21,967 nt of DNA, taken from JBBSEZ01 sp038239195 (lineage in GTDB: Bacteria > Planctomycetota > Planctomycetia > Gemmatales > Gemmataceae). A program made the position numbers and the translations under genes. Shown here piece by piece: positions 7,186 through 14,852 of this stretch. The stretch lies in contig JBBSEZ010000131.1 of NCBI GenBank assembly GCA_038239195.1, positions 1-21,967 of the forward strand. The letters run 5' to 3'. The notes beneath the pieces were generated by a model. It was not told the origin of the DNA, did no database searches, and saw nothing but the letters and a program-made list of their open reading frames with translations. Each line of letters opens with the position of its first letter. Position 1 is the first letter of the stretch.

Positions 7186-9348
7186 GTGAGTGCCGGCCCC
7201 GATCCGCGCGTGGAAAGTCAGGTTATCGAGCAGGAGCGGCGCCGGTTGACCCGGCGGCTGGACGAGGTGGCGCGCATGTGCGAGGCCAACCTCCCGCCCG
7301 CCACCTTCTACGGCGAATTGCTCAAGCGCCTGCTCGAATCGCTGGCCGCGCCCGCCGGCATCGTGTGGGCGCGCACGTCCCAGGGCAACCTCCAGCAGCA
7401 ATTCCAGATCAACGCCAAGGAAGTCGGCATCGACCGCAGCGACGAGTCCCGCCAGGCGCACGAAGAATTGCTCCGCATGACGGTCGCCCAGCCGCGGGCG
7501 ATGCACCTGCCGCCCCACAGCAGCCTCGGCCCCAGCGAGCCGGGCAAGCCGGGGCCGGGCAACCCGACCGATCATCTCCTGCTCCTCGCGCCCATCCTGC
7601 AAAACGAGCAGGTGTCCGGGCTGATCGAGGTCTGGCAGGGCGCCAACCGCCCCGCCAGCGCCATCCCCGGCTTCCTCCAGTACATGGGCCTCATGGCCGA
7701 GCTGGCCGTGCGCTACCAGCGCAACCAGATGATCGGCCAGCTCTCCGGGCAACAACAGCTCTGGGGCCAGCTCGAGGCGTTCACGAGGCAGATCCACACC
7801 AGCCTCAACCCCACCGAGGTCGCCTACCAGGTCGCCAACGAGGGCCGGCGCATCATCGAGTGCGACCGGGTGAGCGTGGCGGTGCGGCGCGGCCAGCGCA
7901 CCCGCATCGAGGCCGTCAGCGGGGCCGACGTCGTCGAGCGCCGTTCCAGCCTGGTCCAGGCCATGCGCGAGCTCTCCCAGTCCGTGCTCGAATGGGGCGA
8001 AAAGCTCGTCTTCAGCGGGACCAAGGACGAGGGCCTTCCGCCGCGCGTGCTGACGGCCCTCGACGCCTACCTGATCGAGAGCCCCAGCCAGCTCCTCGTC
8101 GTCCAACCGCTGCACATGCCGGTCGAGGAGAAGGACCGCGAAAAGAACAAGGAGCGCAAGCCCTCGCGCACCGCCTTGCTGATGGAGGTCTTCGAGGCGC
8201 CGCCCGACCCGCAGCAGATCACCGCCCGGCTCGACGTCATCGGCCAGCACGCTTGCAGCGCGATGCACAACGCCGTCGAGCACCAGCGCATCCCCATGCG
8301 CTTCGTGTGGATGCCCCTGGCCAAGTTGCAGGAAGGCCTGGGCGGCAAGGCCCGCACCATCACGACGCTGGTGGTCGTCGCCCTGGCGTTGCTCGGCGCC
8401 GCGCTCTGGGCGGTGCCCTACCCGCTCAAGATGGACGCGACGGGACAGTTGCAGCCCCAGGTGCGCCGCATCGTTTACCCCCCGGAGATCGGCACCATCG
8501 AGGCCTTCGACGTGCGGCCCGGCGACGTGGTGCGCGAGCGGCGCGGGCTGGCCCGCATGTTCCATCGCGACGTACAAGCCAAGCTGGGCCAGTTGCTCGC
8601 CGACCGCGAGGCCGCCGACCGGCGCCGGCAGGAGTTTGTCGCCCAGTCCCAGAGCAACGACCTTTCGGCCCTGGACAAGGCCAACGCCCGCGTCGAGGAG
8701 CAGCTGCAGCGCAGCATCCTCGAAAACAAAGATCGCGAGATCACCGAACTGATCCAGCGCACCGAGGCGGATCGCCGGAGGGAGAGGCTCGGCCATTTCT
8801 CCCTGCTCGCCCCGACCTTGACCCAGCAGGAGAAGGACGTCCTCGAGGGAACGCACGCCAACCACGAATGGACCGTGCTCAACGGCAACTTCCGCGAGGA
8901 GTGGACCGGCCGCGAGGCCAAGCCGTCCGATGCCATCCTCCGCCTCGGCGCCAAGGACGGTCCCTGGGAGATCGAGCTGAAGGTGCCCCAGAAGCACATC
9001 GGGCAGGTCCTCCGCGCCTACGAGCGCCTGAGCGTCGAGGAGCTCGACGTCGATTTCCTGGTGCGCAGCGACCCGACGCGCGTCTTCAAGGGCAAGTTGG
9101 CCCGCGCGCGGATCGCCGGCGAGGCCAACCCCAACCGCGACGAGAAGGACGAGGCGGAGCCCGTGGTGCTGGCCTTCGTGCGCGTCAGCGGCCCCGGCAT
9201 CAAGGCCGACGACGCCCTGCCCCGGGAGCTCCTCCTCAGCGGCGCCGACGTCCACGCCAAGGTGCGCTGCGGGAACCACCAGATGGGCTACTCGCTGTTC
9301 TACGGCGTCTGGGAATTTCTCTACGAGAAAGTCGTGTTCTGGTTCTGA
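7186..9348 (+). CDS. GAF-GAF-TM-HlyD (MFP) fusion membrane protein
   Basis: 720 residues from GTG 7186, chosen because GAGGT lies 8-12 bases upstream and the frame before it is repeat and hairpin sequence. Residues about 42-175 and 198-365 look like two GAF-type sensory domains (LKRLLESLAAPAGIVWA; FTRQIHTSLNPTEVAYQVAN, then CDRVSVAVRRG). One TM follows at about 387-407 (TLVVVALALLGAALWAV). After it comes an MFP region: PPEIGTIEAFDVRPGDVV as first lipoyl half, a Glu/Arg/Gln-rich coiled coil (about 460-530), then a beta-barrel-like segment. The C-terminus VHAKVRCGNHQMGYSLFYGV resembles the end of the M50-MFP protein two genes on. GAFs would face the cytoplasm and the MFP the periplasm, a topology suited to signalling across the membrane. 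No ligand can be named. First gene of the cluster, 116 bp before the WD40-MFP gene. Confidence 0.8.
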   Translation: MSAGPDPRVESQVIEQERRRLTRRLDEVARMCEANLPPATFYGELLKRLLESLAAPAGIVWARTSQGNLQQQFQINAKEVGIDRSDESRQAHEELLRMTVAQPRAMHLPPHSSLGPSEPGKPGPGNPTDHLLLLAPILQNEQVSGLIEVWQGANRPASAIPGFLQYMGLMAELAVRYQRNQMIGQLSGQQQLWGQLEAFTRQIHTSLNPTEVAYQVANEGRRIIECDRVSVAVRRGQRTRIEAVSGADVVERRSSLVQAMRELSQSVLEWGEKLVFSGTKDEGLPPRVLTALDAYLIESPSQLLVVQPLHMPVEEKDREKNKERKPSRTALLMEVFEAPPDPQQITARLDVIGQHACSAMHNAVEHQRIPMRFVWMPLAKLQEGLGGKARTITTLVVVALALLGAALWAVPYPLKMDATGQLQPQVRRIVYPPEIGTIEAFDVRPGDVVRERRGLARMFHRDVQAKLGQLLADREAADRRRQEFVAQSQSNDLSALDKANARVEEQLQRSILENKDREITELIQRTEADRRRERLGHFSLLAPTLTQQEKDVLEGTHANHEWTVLNGNFREEWTGREAKPSDAILRLGAKDGPWEIELKVPQKHIGQVLRAYERLSVEELDVDFLVRSDPTRVFKGKLARARIAGEANPNRDEKDEAEPVVLAFVRVSGPGIKADDALPRELLLSGADVHAKVRCGNHQMGYSLFYGVWEFLYEKVVFWF

Positions 9349-9374
9349 GGACGTGCCGCGTCCTTCGCCACCCT

Positions 9375-9438
9375 CCATTTAACCGCCGAGCTCCGCTCGG
9401 CGCGGGCCCCGCGACCAGCAAGCTGGTCGGCTAAATGG
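9375..9438. repeat. Cloverleaf-like palindromic element between the GAF-MFP and WD40-MFP genes
   Basis: An outer stem CCATTTAaCCG (9375-9385) with CGGcTAAATGG (9428-9438) encloses three consecutive hairpins: GCCGAGC-TCC-GCTCGGC (9385-9401), a short GCGG..CCGC (9402-9412), and GACCAGC-AA-GCTGGTC (9413-9428). Almost every base in the 64 bp is paired, giving a four-way junction. It encodes nothing recognisable and is not a tRNA. It fills most of the 116-bp gap inside the cluster and is probably a dispersed REP-like element; it could also act as an mRNA processing or attenuation structure. Confidence 0.7.
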
Positions 9439-9464
9439 GCCCACCAACTTCCGGGAGATGACCC

Positions 9465-11867
9465 ATGCTTCGCTGGTTGCTCGCAACGGTCCTGCTTGCC
9501 GGGGGCTGCATCGCCCTGGTCGTGTTCCTGGCGCCCCAGCTGCCGGGCGGGGGGCTCGGGAGGTCGGAATCGCCGGAAAAAGCTCCCAGGGCAGGCGGCG
9601 GGCGCGCCAAGGACGACGAGAGCGACGACCGCGCCAGCGCGACGGTCGTGGTCACGTCGGCCAACGACGGGACGATTCGCATCGTCGAGATCAAGGGCGC
9701 CCGGGGCGCCGGCCCGGCCCAGCCGTTGATCGTGCAGGACGCCCGCATCCTGGCCGTGGAGCGCCAGGAAGTCCCCGCCGAGCGCGACGGGAAGCTCATC
9801 TGCCTGGCGACCGAGATCACGCCGGAGGAAGAGAGCACCGTGCCCAAGGAACGGATCTTCTGGCAAAAATTCGGCGTCCTGGCAGTGGAGGTGCCGCGCA
9901 GCGAGGAACAGTCCGTGCCCCTGCAAGACCGGCTCTATCTCGACGGCTTCGTCTACGCCGACAAGACGCGCAAGATGTTTCGACCTTGCACGGAGAAAGA
10001 AGAGCTGACGCCGGGCCATCTTCAGGTCGCGTACGTGACCAAGAAACTGCGCAAGCTGGAAGTGGGCGATCAGGTCAAGGCGGGCCAGTTGATGGCCCTC
10101 ATCAACCCGGTGCTGGCCCTCGATGAAATGGCCATCAAAGTGGCGAAGCTCGAGGCCGGCGAGGCGGACGTGCGAGCCGCCGGCAAGACCAAGTTGGAGG
10201 CCGTGCGCCGGGTGGATTCGATGACGAACCAGTTGCGCGTCGCACCGAAGAGCGTCACGGCCGACGACTACTACGGCGCCAAGCTCCAGGTGGCGCGCTA
10301 CGAGGAGGAAGAGACGGCCAAGCACTCCCTGGTCCGCCAGACGCAGCGCGAGCTGAGCCAGGCGCTGACGACGTTGCGGTTGCACGAGATCCGAGCGTCG
10401 ATCGATGGGGTGGTCAAGTTCACGTACAAGAACAAGGGCGATGCGGTCAAGAGCCTGGAGGCCGTGGTGCAGATCCAGAGCCCCAGCCTGCTGCGCGTCG
10501 AGGGGCTGGTGGAGGTACAGGACGCCAAGCACATCAAGAGGCGCCTCGACCTGCTGGCGGAAAGCAGTCGCGAGCTCATCCCGGCCCAGCGCGAGCTGAT
10601 CCTGATCCAGCGCGAGCTGGAAGGGGCGAAGCGGGCCGCCAACCAGGGCCGGATCTCCGAGGCCCTGCGGAAGCAGGCCATCGCCGAGGGGAAGGTGGCC
10701 GCCGCGAAGAAGAAGATGGACCGGGCGAACGCCGGCCTGGTGGTCACGGTCGAGGCGAGCCGTCCCGAGCCCCCGCTGGCGGTGCTGCGCGGGCACCTGC
10801 TGGACGTGACGTGTGTGGCGGTCAGCAAGGGCCCGCAGCCGTGGATCGTCTCGGGCAGCGAGGACCAGCGCGTGACGCTGTGGCGCAAGTCCAAGGCGGG
10901 GGACGGCTGGACGGAGCAGTTCCGCCTCTATCACCCGAGCGTCGTGCGCGCCGTGGCCTGTACGGCTCCGAAGGCGGCGAGCAACAAAGTGCTGACGGGC
11001 ATGGCCGACGGCCGGGGCACCCTCTTCGACCTGGACGACCTCAAGGCCGAGAGCGTGTCCCTCGATGGCCGGCACAGTGGGGCCATCACCTGCGTGGCCT
11101 TCGGCCCCGACGGCAAGACGTGCGCGACTGGTGGGGAGGACCGCGCCATCTGCCTGTGGGACGTGGCGACGGGCAAGCGGCTGCACCGGATCGTCAGCGC
11201 GCACAAGCAGGCGGTGAGCTCGCTACAGTTCGCCTCCGAGAAGGAGCTGGTCTCGGCGGGGCGCGACCGGCGCATGCAGGTGTGGAACGTGGGCGGAGAG
11301 AAGCCGGAGCGCGCCCAGGAGCTCGAGCGGCGCAGCGGAGACGTGGCCGTCCTGGGCGTCAGCCACGACGGCAAGCGCGTGCTGTTCGACGAGGGCCGCG
11401 AGCTGCGCGTGCTGTCGCTGGACGGCCAGAGGATCGAGGGCTCGCTCCAGAACGGCCCCGGGGCCGTCAACTTCTCGACGCTGGCGCTGTTCGCGCCCGA
11501 CGACGCGACCATCCTGACCAACGGCGCCGCCCCGGGCCGGTTGCAACTGTGGCGGGCCCCCAGCGCCAGGGCGCGGGCGTCGGAACTGCGCAATTTCGTG
11601 TGGTCCAGCGGTCAGGTGACCTGCGGCGCCTTCAGCCCCGATGGCAAGTTCGCGGTGACGGGGACGACCGACCACCACGTGCTGGTCTGGGAAATGCCCA
11701 AGGCCGGCGAGGCGGAGGAGCCGCTCAAGGCGCAGCTGCACTACGTCGAGGAGTTTCTGGACTCGAGCCTCAAGAAGGTGCCGGTGCGGGCCCAGTTGAA
11801 CAACCCCGGCTGGGTCATCCCGGGCGGGACGGCGACGATGGTGATTGCGCCGCTGGCCGCACGCTAA
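9465..11867 (+). CDS. MFP (HlyD-like) protein with embedded WD40 propeller
   Basis: 800 residues from ATG 9465, with GGGAG seven bases upstream. Residues about 2-24 (LRWLLATVLLAGGCIALVVF) are an uncleaved signal anchor; the Cys lies in a poor lipobox. The chain resembles an MFP: VERQEVPAERDGKL, lipoyl half KKLRKLEVGDQVKAGQLMAL (about 192-215), a long coiled coil, second lipoyl half RASIDGVVKFTYKNKGDAV (about 306-345), and another helical segment (about 365-430). From about 437 to 745 there are seven WD40-like blades, including LRGHLLDVTCVAV, ITCVAFGPDGKTCATGGEDR, ICLWDV and VTCGAFSPDGKFAVTG. After the propeller the last 50 residues return to MFP-type sequence (VPVRAQLNNPGWVIPGGTA), typical of the closing beta-barrel strands. 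The propeller therefore seems inserted within the MFP fold. It lies between the GAF-MFP and M50-MFP genes on the same strand. Confidence 0.85.
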   Translation: MLRWLLATVLLAGGCIALVVFLAPQLPGGGLGRSESPEKAPRAGGGRAKDDESDDRASATVVVTSANDGTIRIVEIKGARGAGPAQPLIVQDARILAVERQEVPAERDGKLICLATEITPEEESTVPKERIFWQKFGVLAVEVPRSEEQSVPLQDRLYLDGFVYADKTRKMFRPCTEKEELTPGHLQVAYVTKKLRKLEVGDQVKAGQLMALINPVLALDEMAIKVAKLEAGEADVRAAGKTKLEAVRRVDSMTNQLRVAPKSVTADDYYGAKLQVARYEEEETAKHSLVRQTQRELSQALTTLRLHEIRASIDGVVKFTYKNKGDAVKSLEAVVQIQSPSLLRVEGLVEVQDAKHIKRRLDLLAESSRELIPAQRELILIQRELEGAKRAANQGRISEALRKQAIAEGKVAAAKKKMDRANAGLVVTVEASRPEPPLAVLRGHLLDVTCVAVSKGPQPWIVSGSEDQRVTLWRKSKAGDGWTEQFRLYHPSVVRAVACTAPKAASNKVLTGMADGRGTLFDLDDLKAESVSLDGRHSGAITCVAFGPDGKTCATGGEDRAICLWDVATGKRLHRIVSAHKQAVSSLQFASEKELVSAGRDRRMQVWNVGGEKPERAQELERRSGDVAVLGVSHDGKRVLFDEGRELRVLSLDGQRIEGSLQNGPGAVNFSTLALFAPDDATILTNGAAPGRLQLWRAPSARARASELRNFVWSSGQVTCGAFSPDGKFAVTGTTDHHVLVWEMPKAGEAEEPLKAQLHYVEEFLDSSLKKVPVRAQLNNPGWVIPGGTATMVIAPLAAR

Positions 11868-11868
11868 C

Positions 11869-11968
11869 CTGTAGGGAACGGCCTCCGTGCCGTTCCGCCG
11901 CCTGTGCGAAACCGTCGCCCCTCCAGCGTGGACCGCTCGCGGAACGCCACGGAGGGCGTTCCCTACAG
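11869..11968. repeat. 100-bp inverted-repeat element between the WD40-MFP and M50 genes
   Basis: 28-bp terminal inverted repeats at 11869-11896 and 11941-11968 match at 26 positions; both read inward CTGTAGGGAACG, then CCTCCGTG. The 44-bp centre is unpaired. The element begins one base after the WD40-MFP stop codon and ends 30 bases before the M50 start, occupying most of the 131-bp gap. No target duplication is visible. The symmetry fits a MITE or a REP-type repeat; within a presumed operon it could form a strong mRNA hairpin. Confidence 0.7.
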
Positions 11969-11998
11969 ATAGGCCGAATGCGTTGAGGAGCAGACAAC

Positions 11999-14293
11999 AT
12001 GGTCGCCGCCGCCCCCGCCAGCGAGCTCGAGCGCCGCAAGCAGGTCAAGATCCGCCTGCGGCCCGACGTCAAAATCGACCCGCAGAAGTACGAAGGGCGG
12101 ACTTACTACGTCGTCAAGGACCCCGTGAGCCTGCGCTACTACCGGCTCAAGGACAACGAGCACTTCCTGCTGCAGTTTCTCGACGGCAAGCACACGCTCG
12201 AGGACGCCCAGAAGGCCTACGAGAAGCAGTACCGCCCCGACCGGCTGCGCCTGGAAGACATGGAGGGGTTTGCCCAGCAGTTGCTGACGGCGGGGCTCGC
12301 CCAGAGCGAGTCGCCGCGCGCCGGCAAGCAGCTCTTCGACCGGCGCACCAAGCGCAAGCGCAGCGAGTGGATGCAGACGCTCACCAACATCCTCTACATC
12401 AAGATCCCCGTCTTCGACCCCGAACGCCTCTTGCAGAAGATGCTGCGCTACGTGGGCTTCATCTTCACGATGGGCTTCTTCCTGCTCAGCGTCGGCTTCA
12501 TGCTCGGCGCCGTCGTGCTGGTCGCGACGCACTTCGAGATCTTCCGCGCCAAGCTGCCGGACTATCACGAGTTCTTCAGCTTCAAGACCGTCGTCTACCT
12601 CTGGGTCGCCCTGGGCGTGGTCAAGGTCATCCACGAGTTCGGGCACGGGTTGAGCTGCAAGGTCTTCGGCGGCGAGGTCCACGAGATGGGGGCCCTGTTT
12701 CTCTGCTTCTCGCCGGCGCTCTACTGCAACGTGTCCGACGCCTGGGTGCTGCCGAGCAAGTGGCATCGGATCATCATCAGCGCGGCGGGCATCTACGTCG
12801 AGCTGCTCATCGCCGCCGCGGCGACGTTCATGTGGTGGAACACGCCGGCGCAGCCGTTCGTCAACAACCTGGCGCTGAGCCTGATGGTGGTGTGCAGCGT
12901 CAGCACGGTGGTGTTCAACGCCAACCCGCTGATGCGCTACGACGGGTACTACGTCCTGGCCGACTGGCTGGAGATCCCCAACCTCCGCGAGCGGTCCAAC
13001 CGCTTCCTGTCGAACCTGGTGCTCGAGCACTGCCTGGGCGTCGAGGTGCAGCCGGAAGGCTACATGGACCTGTGGCGGCGCGTTCTCTTCGTGGTCTACG
13101 CCATCGTCAGCTACGTCTACCGCTGGGTGGTGACGTTCTCGATCCTGTATTTCATGTACAACTTCCTTCGGCCCTACAAGCTGGAGGTGGTGAGCACGAT
13201 GTTGGCGCTGGCCTCCATCGGGACGATGGTGGGCTGGCCGCTGTATCGCCTGGGAAAGAACATTCATCGCCGAGGGAGGCTGCCTGACATGAAGCGCTGG
13301 CGCGTGGTGACGAGTAGCTGCGTGCTGATCGCGGTCGTCCTGTTCGTCTGCCTGGTGCCCATCCCGATCAGCCGCATCCGCCGGGTGGGCCTGATCCAGC
13401 CGCACCCCGACGCCATGTCGCAGGTGGTGGTGCGCCAGGGCGGCAAGCTGGCCGACCTCAAGGTCCAGCCGGGCGGCGCGGTCAAGAAGGGCCAGGTGCT
13501 GGCGGTGTTCGCCGACCCCGAGCTCGAAAACAAGCTGGGGGCTGCGCGCGAGCAGGTCGATGGGCACAAGTCGCACAAGCGAGCGCTGCTGGAGAAGAAG
13601 GACGTCGTGTCCGACCCGAAGGAGCGCACCAAGATCGACCGGGACGTGGCCGACCTCGACGGCAAGGTGCGCACGGCCGAGGCCGAACTGGCCGGGCTGG
13701 AGCTGTCGAAGCGCGAGCTGACGATCTATTCGCCGCGCGACGGGATCGTGGGGACCGGCCCGCGCACCAACGACGTGAACAAGTACTTCCCAGCGGCCAA
13801 GGACCAGGAGGGCTCGCAGCCGCTGTTCACGATCATCACGCCCGGCCGGCTGCGCGTGTGCGTGCCGGTCGAGACGCCGGACTTCAACCAGTTGCGCGAG
13901 AACTTGCGGCGGGCGGCCAGCGACCACAAGCGCTCGCGCGGCGCCCGGCCACGGGAGCTGCAAGCGACCCTACGCGTTCACGGGCTCGATTCGGACACCT
14001 GGAGCGGAGAGGTGTCCCAGTTGGAGGAGTCGGAGGCGAAGACCATGCCGATCCCGCTGTCGAGCAAGGGCGGCGGGCCAGTGGCGGTCAAGGCCCAACC
14101 GGGGCCCGGCGGGGCGCTGATTCCGCAGACGCAGCACTACCTGGTCTACGTGGACGTTCAGGCATCGCCGGAGACGATGCAGTCGATCCACCCGGGGGTG
14201 ATGGCGCAGGTGAAGATCCACTGCAAGTCGGAGACGTGCCTGCGCTGGCTGTGGCGGACGGTCAACAACACGTTCGACCTGCGGCTGATGTGA
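11999..14293 (+). CDS. PqqD-like / M50 site-2-type metalloprotease / HlyD (MFP) fusion
   Basis: 764 residues from ATG 11999, with GAGGAG eight bases upstream. Residues about 18-100 (RPDVKIDPQKYEGRTYYVVK, then RLKDNEHFLLQFLDGKHTL) resemble a PqqD/RRE-type winged-helix domain; such domains bind peptides in RiPP and related pathways. Residues about 148-460 form a polytopic M50 domain with zinc ligands His212 and His216 and catalytic Glu213 in HEFGH, and the third-ligand motif NPLMRYDGYY (Asn309, Asp315). After the last TM (about 436-456) comes a periplasmic MFP arm: lipoyl half KVQPGGAVKKGQVLAVF, coiled coil (about 509-565), second half YSPRDGIVGTGP, barrel, and end VMAQVKIHC. All catalytic residues look intact, so it is probably active. 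Comparable PqqD-M50-HlyD fusions are known in bacteria but their role is poorly defined; processing or export of a peptide is an inference. Confidence 0.88.
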   Translation: MVAAAPASELERRKQVKIRLRPDVKIDPQKYEGRTYYVVKDPVSLRYYRLKDNEHFLLQFLDGKHTLEDAQKAYEKQYRPDRLRLEDMEGFAQQLLTAGLAQSESPRAGKQLFDRRTKRKRSEWMQTLTNILYIKIPVFDPERLLQKMLRYVGFIFTMGFFLLSVGFMLGAVVLVATHFEIFRAKLPDYHEFFSFKTVVYLWVALGVVKVIHEFGHGLSCKVFGGEVHEMGALFLCFSPALYCNVSDAWVLPSKWHRIIISAAGIYVELLIAAAATFMWWNTPAQPFVNNLALSLMVVCSVSTVVFNANPLMRYDGYYVLADWLEIPNLRERSNRFLSNLVLEHCLGVEVQPEGYMDLWRRVLFVVYAIVSYVYRWVVTFSILYFMYNFLRPYKLEVVSTMLALASIGTMVGWPLYRLGKNIHRRGRLPDMKRWRVVTSSCVLIAVVLFVCLVPIPISRIRRVGLIQPHPDAMSQVVVRQGGKLADLKVQPGGAVKKGQVLAVFADPELENKLGAAREQVDGHKSHKRALLEKKDVVSDPKERTKIDRDVADLDGKVRTAEAELAGLELSKRELTIYSPRDGIVGTGPRTNDVNKYFPAAKDQEGSQPLFTIITPGRLRVCVPVETPDFNQLRENLRRAASDHKRSRGARPRELQATLRVHGLDSDTWSGEVSQLEESEAKTMPIPLSSKGGGPVAVKAQPGPGGALIPQTQHYLVYVDVQASPETMQSIHPGVMAQVKIHCKSETCLRWLWRTVNNTFDLRLM

Positions 14294-14310
14294 AACGAGG
14301 AGGAGCGGCG

Positions 14311-14499
14311 ATGGCGCAATCCGAGTCGAGCGAATCGTCGTTGCTGCGCATAAGCAAGTACGTCGCGAAGGAAGGGAGTAGCGGGAGCGACCAATTCCCT
14401 CCCTGTGCCCTCGGAGGAGGCTTTCTTCCTCCTCGTCTCTCCCCGTATAACGCAAGGAGCCGCACAAGCGCCCTCTCGACAGAGTGTTTGAAAGTTTGA
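14311..14499 (+). CDS. 62-residue ORF after the M50 fusion gene, unknown function
   Basis: The ATG at 14311 follows the protease stop by 17 bases and has a near-ideal GAGGAGGAG ribosome binding site at 14297-14305, better than those of the larger genes. The product begins MAQSESSESSLLRISKYVAK and continues through a Gly-Gly-Gly and two Cys residues to a Lys-Val end. The N-terminal 22 residues look like a real protein start, while the rest overlaps a hairpin (14414-14434) and is low-complexity. It is either a small translated peptide of the cluster, conceivably a substrate, or the truncated start of a lost fourth gene. No family recognised. Confidence 0.4.
   Translation: MAQSESSESSLLRISKYVAKEGSSGSDQFPPCALGGGFLPPRLSPYNARSRTSALSTECLKV
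14414..14434. terminator. Hairpin downstream of the MFP cluster
   Basis: GAGGAGG (14414-14420) and CCTCCTC (14428-14434) form a 7-bp stem over a CTTTCTT loop. A pyrimidine-rich GTCTCTCCCC follows instead of a T-tract. It sits between the 14311 ORF start and the ribbon-helix-helix gene, so it may end the cluster transcript or mask an SD-like sequence. Confidence 0.3.
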
Positions 14500-14516
14500 A
14501 AAGAGGAGGGAGACGG

Positions 14517-14852
14517 ATGCCAACCATCGTTCTCGAAGACCTCCCACCGGAGTTGTACGACCGGATTCGGAAACAAGCGCTGGACCGCAACTGCTCCGTC
14601 GCCGACGAGGTCGTTCACCTCCTGCGCGAGCGATTGGTGCGTTCGGAGGCCACGGCGGCGAGTAAACCTCGCCTTGCGGGCCCTCCTTTCCTGGGCGACC
14701 TCGAACCGACAGACGACGAGCTCCCTGTCGTCGTCTACGTTCCGCCCTGGGCGTACCCGCGCGCCGTCCTGTCGCTGGCCTGGGGCGCCTTCCGACACCC
14801 GCTCCGAGCCACCTACGTGGATCTCTCGATGGGCCAGGCCGTCCGCATCTGA
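14517..14852 (+). CDS. Ribbon-helix-helix (FitA/Arc-like) DNA-binding protein
   Basis: 111 residues from ATG 14517, preferred over upstream starts because AAGAGGAGGG lies at 14501-14510. The N-terminal 45 residues (MPTIVLEDLPPELYDRIRK, then NCSVADEVVHLLRERL) match the beta-strand/helix/helix pattern of FitA-type antitoxins and Arc-like repressors. These act as dimers and usually repress their own operon. The C-terminal half is unusual: an acidic DDELPVVVYVPPWAYP stretch, then a hydrophobic and Arg-rich tail (VLSLAWGAFRHPLRATYVDL). No PIN-domain or other toxin gene follows on either strand, so it is an orphan antitoxin or a free-standing regulator. It lies 17 bp after the 14311 ORF. Confidence 0.75.
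   Translation: MPTIVLEDLPPELYDRIRKQALDRNCSVADEVVHLLRERLVRSEATAASKPRLAGPPFLGDLEPTDDELPVVVYVPPWAYPRAVLSLAWGAFRHPLRATYVDLSMGQAVRI

Noticed and set aside
9375..9438. Possible tRNA because of its cloverleaf shape
   Set aside because: No T-loop TTCGA or D-loop consensus, and the stems and two- to three-base loops do not fit tRNA geometry.
6727..11204. Very long minus-strand open frames (883 and 627 codons) opposite the GAF-MFP and WD40-MFP genes
   Set aside because: They are rich in Leu/Val/Gly/Arg/Asp/His with no domain logic, typical antisense shadows of GC-rich genes, and the plus strand has recognisable domains and ribosome binding sites.
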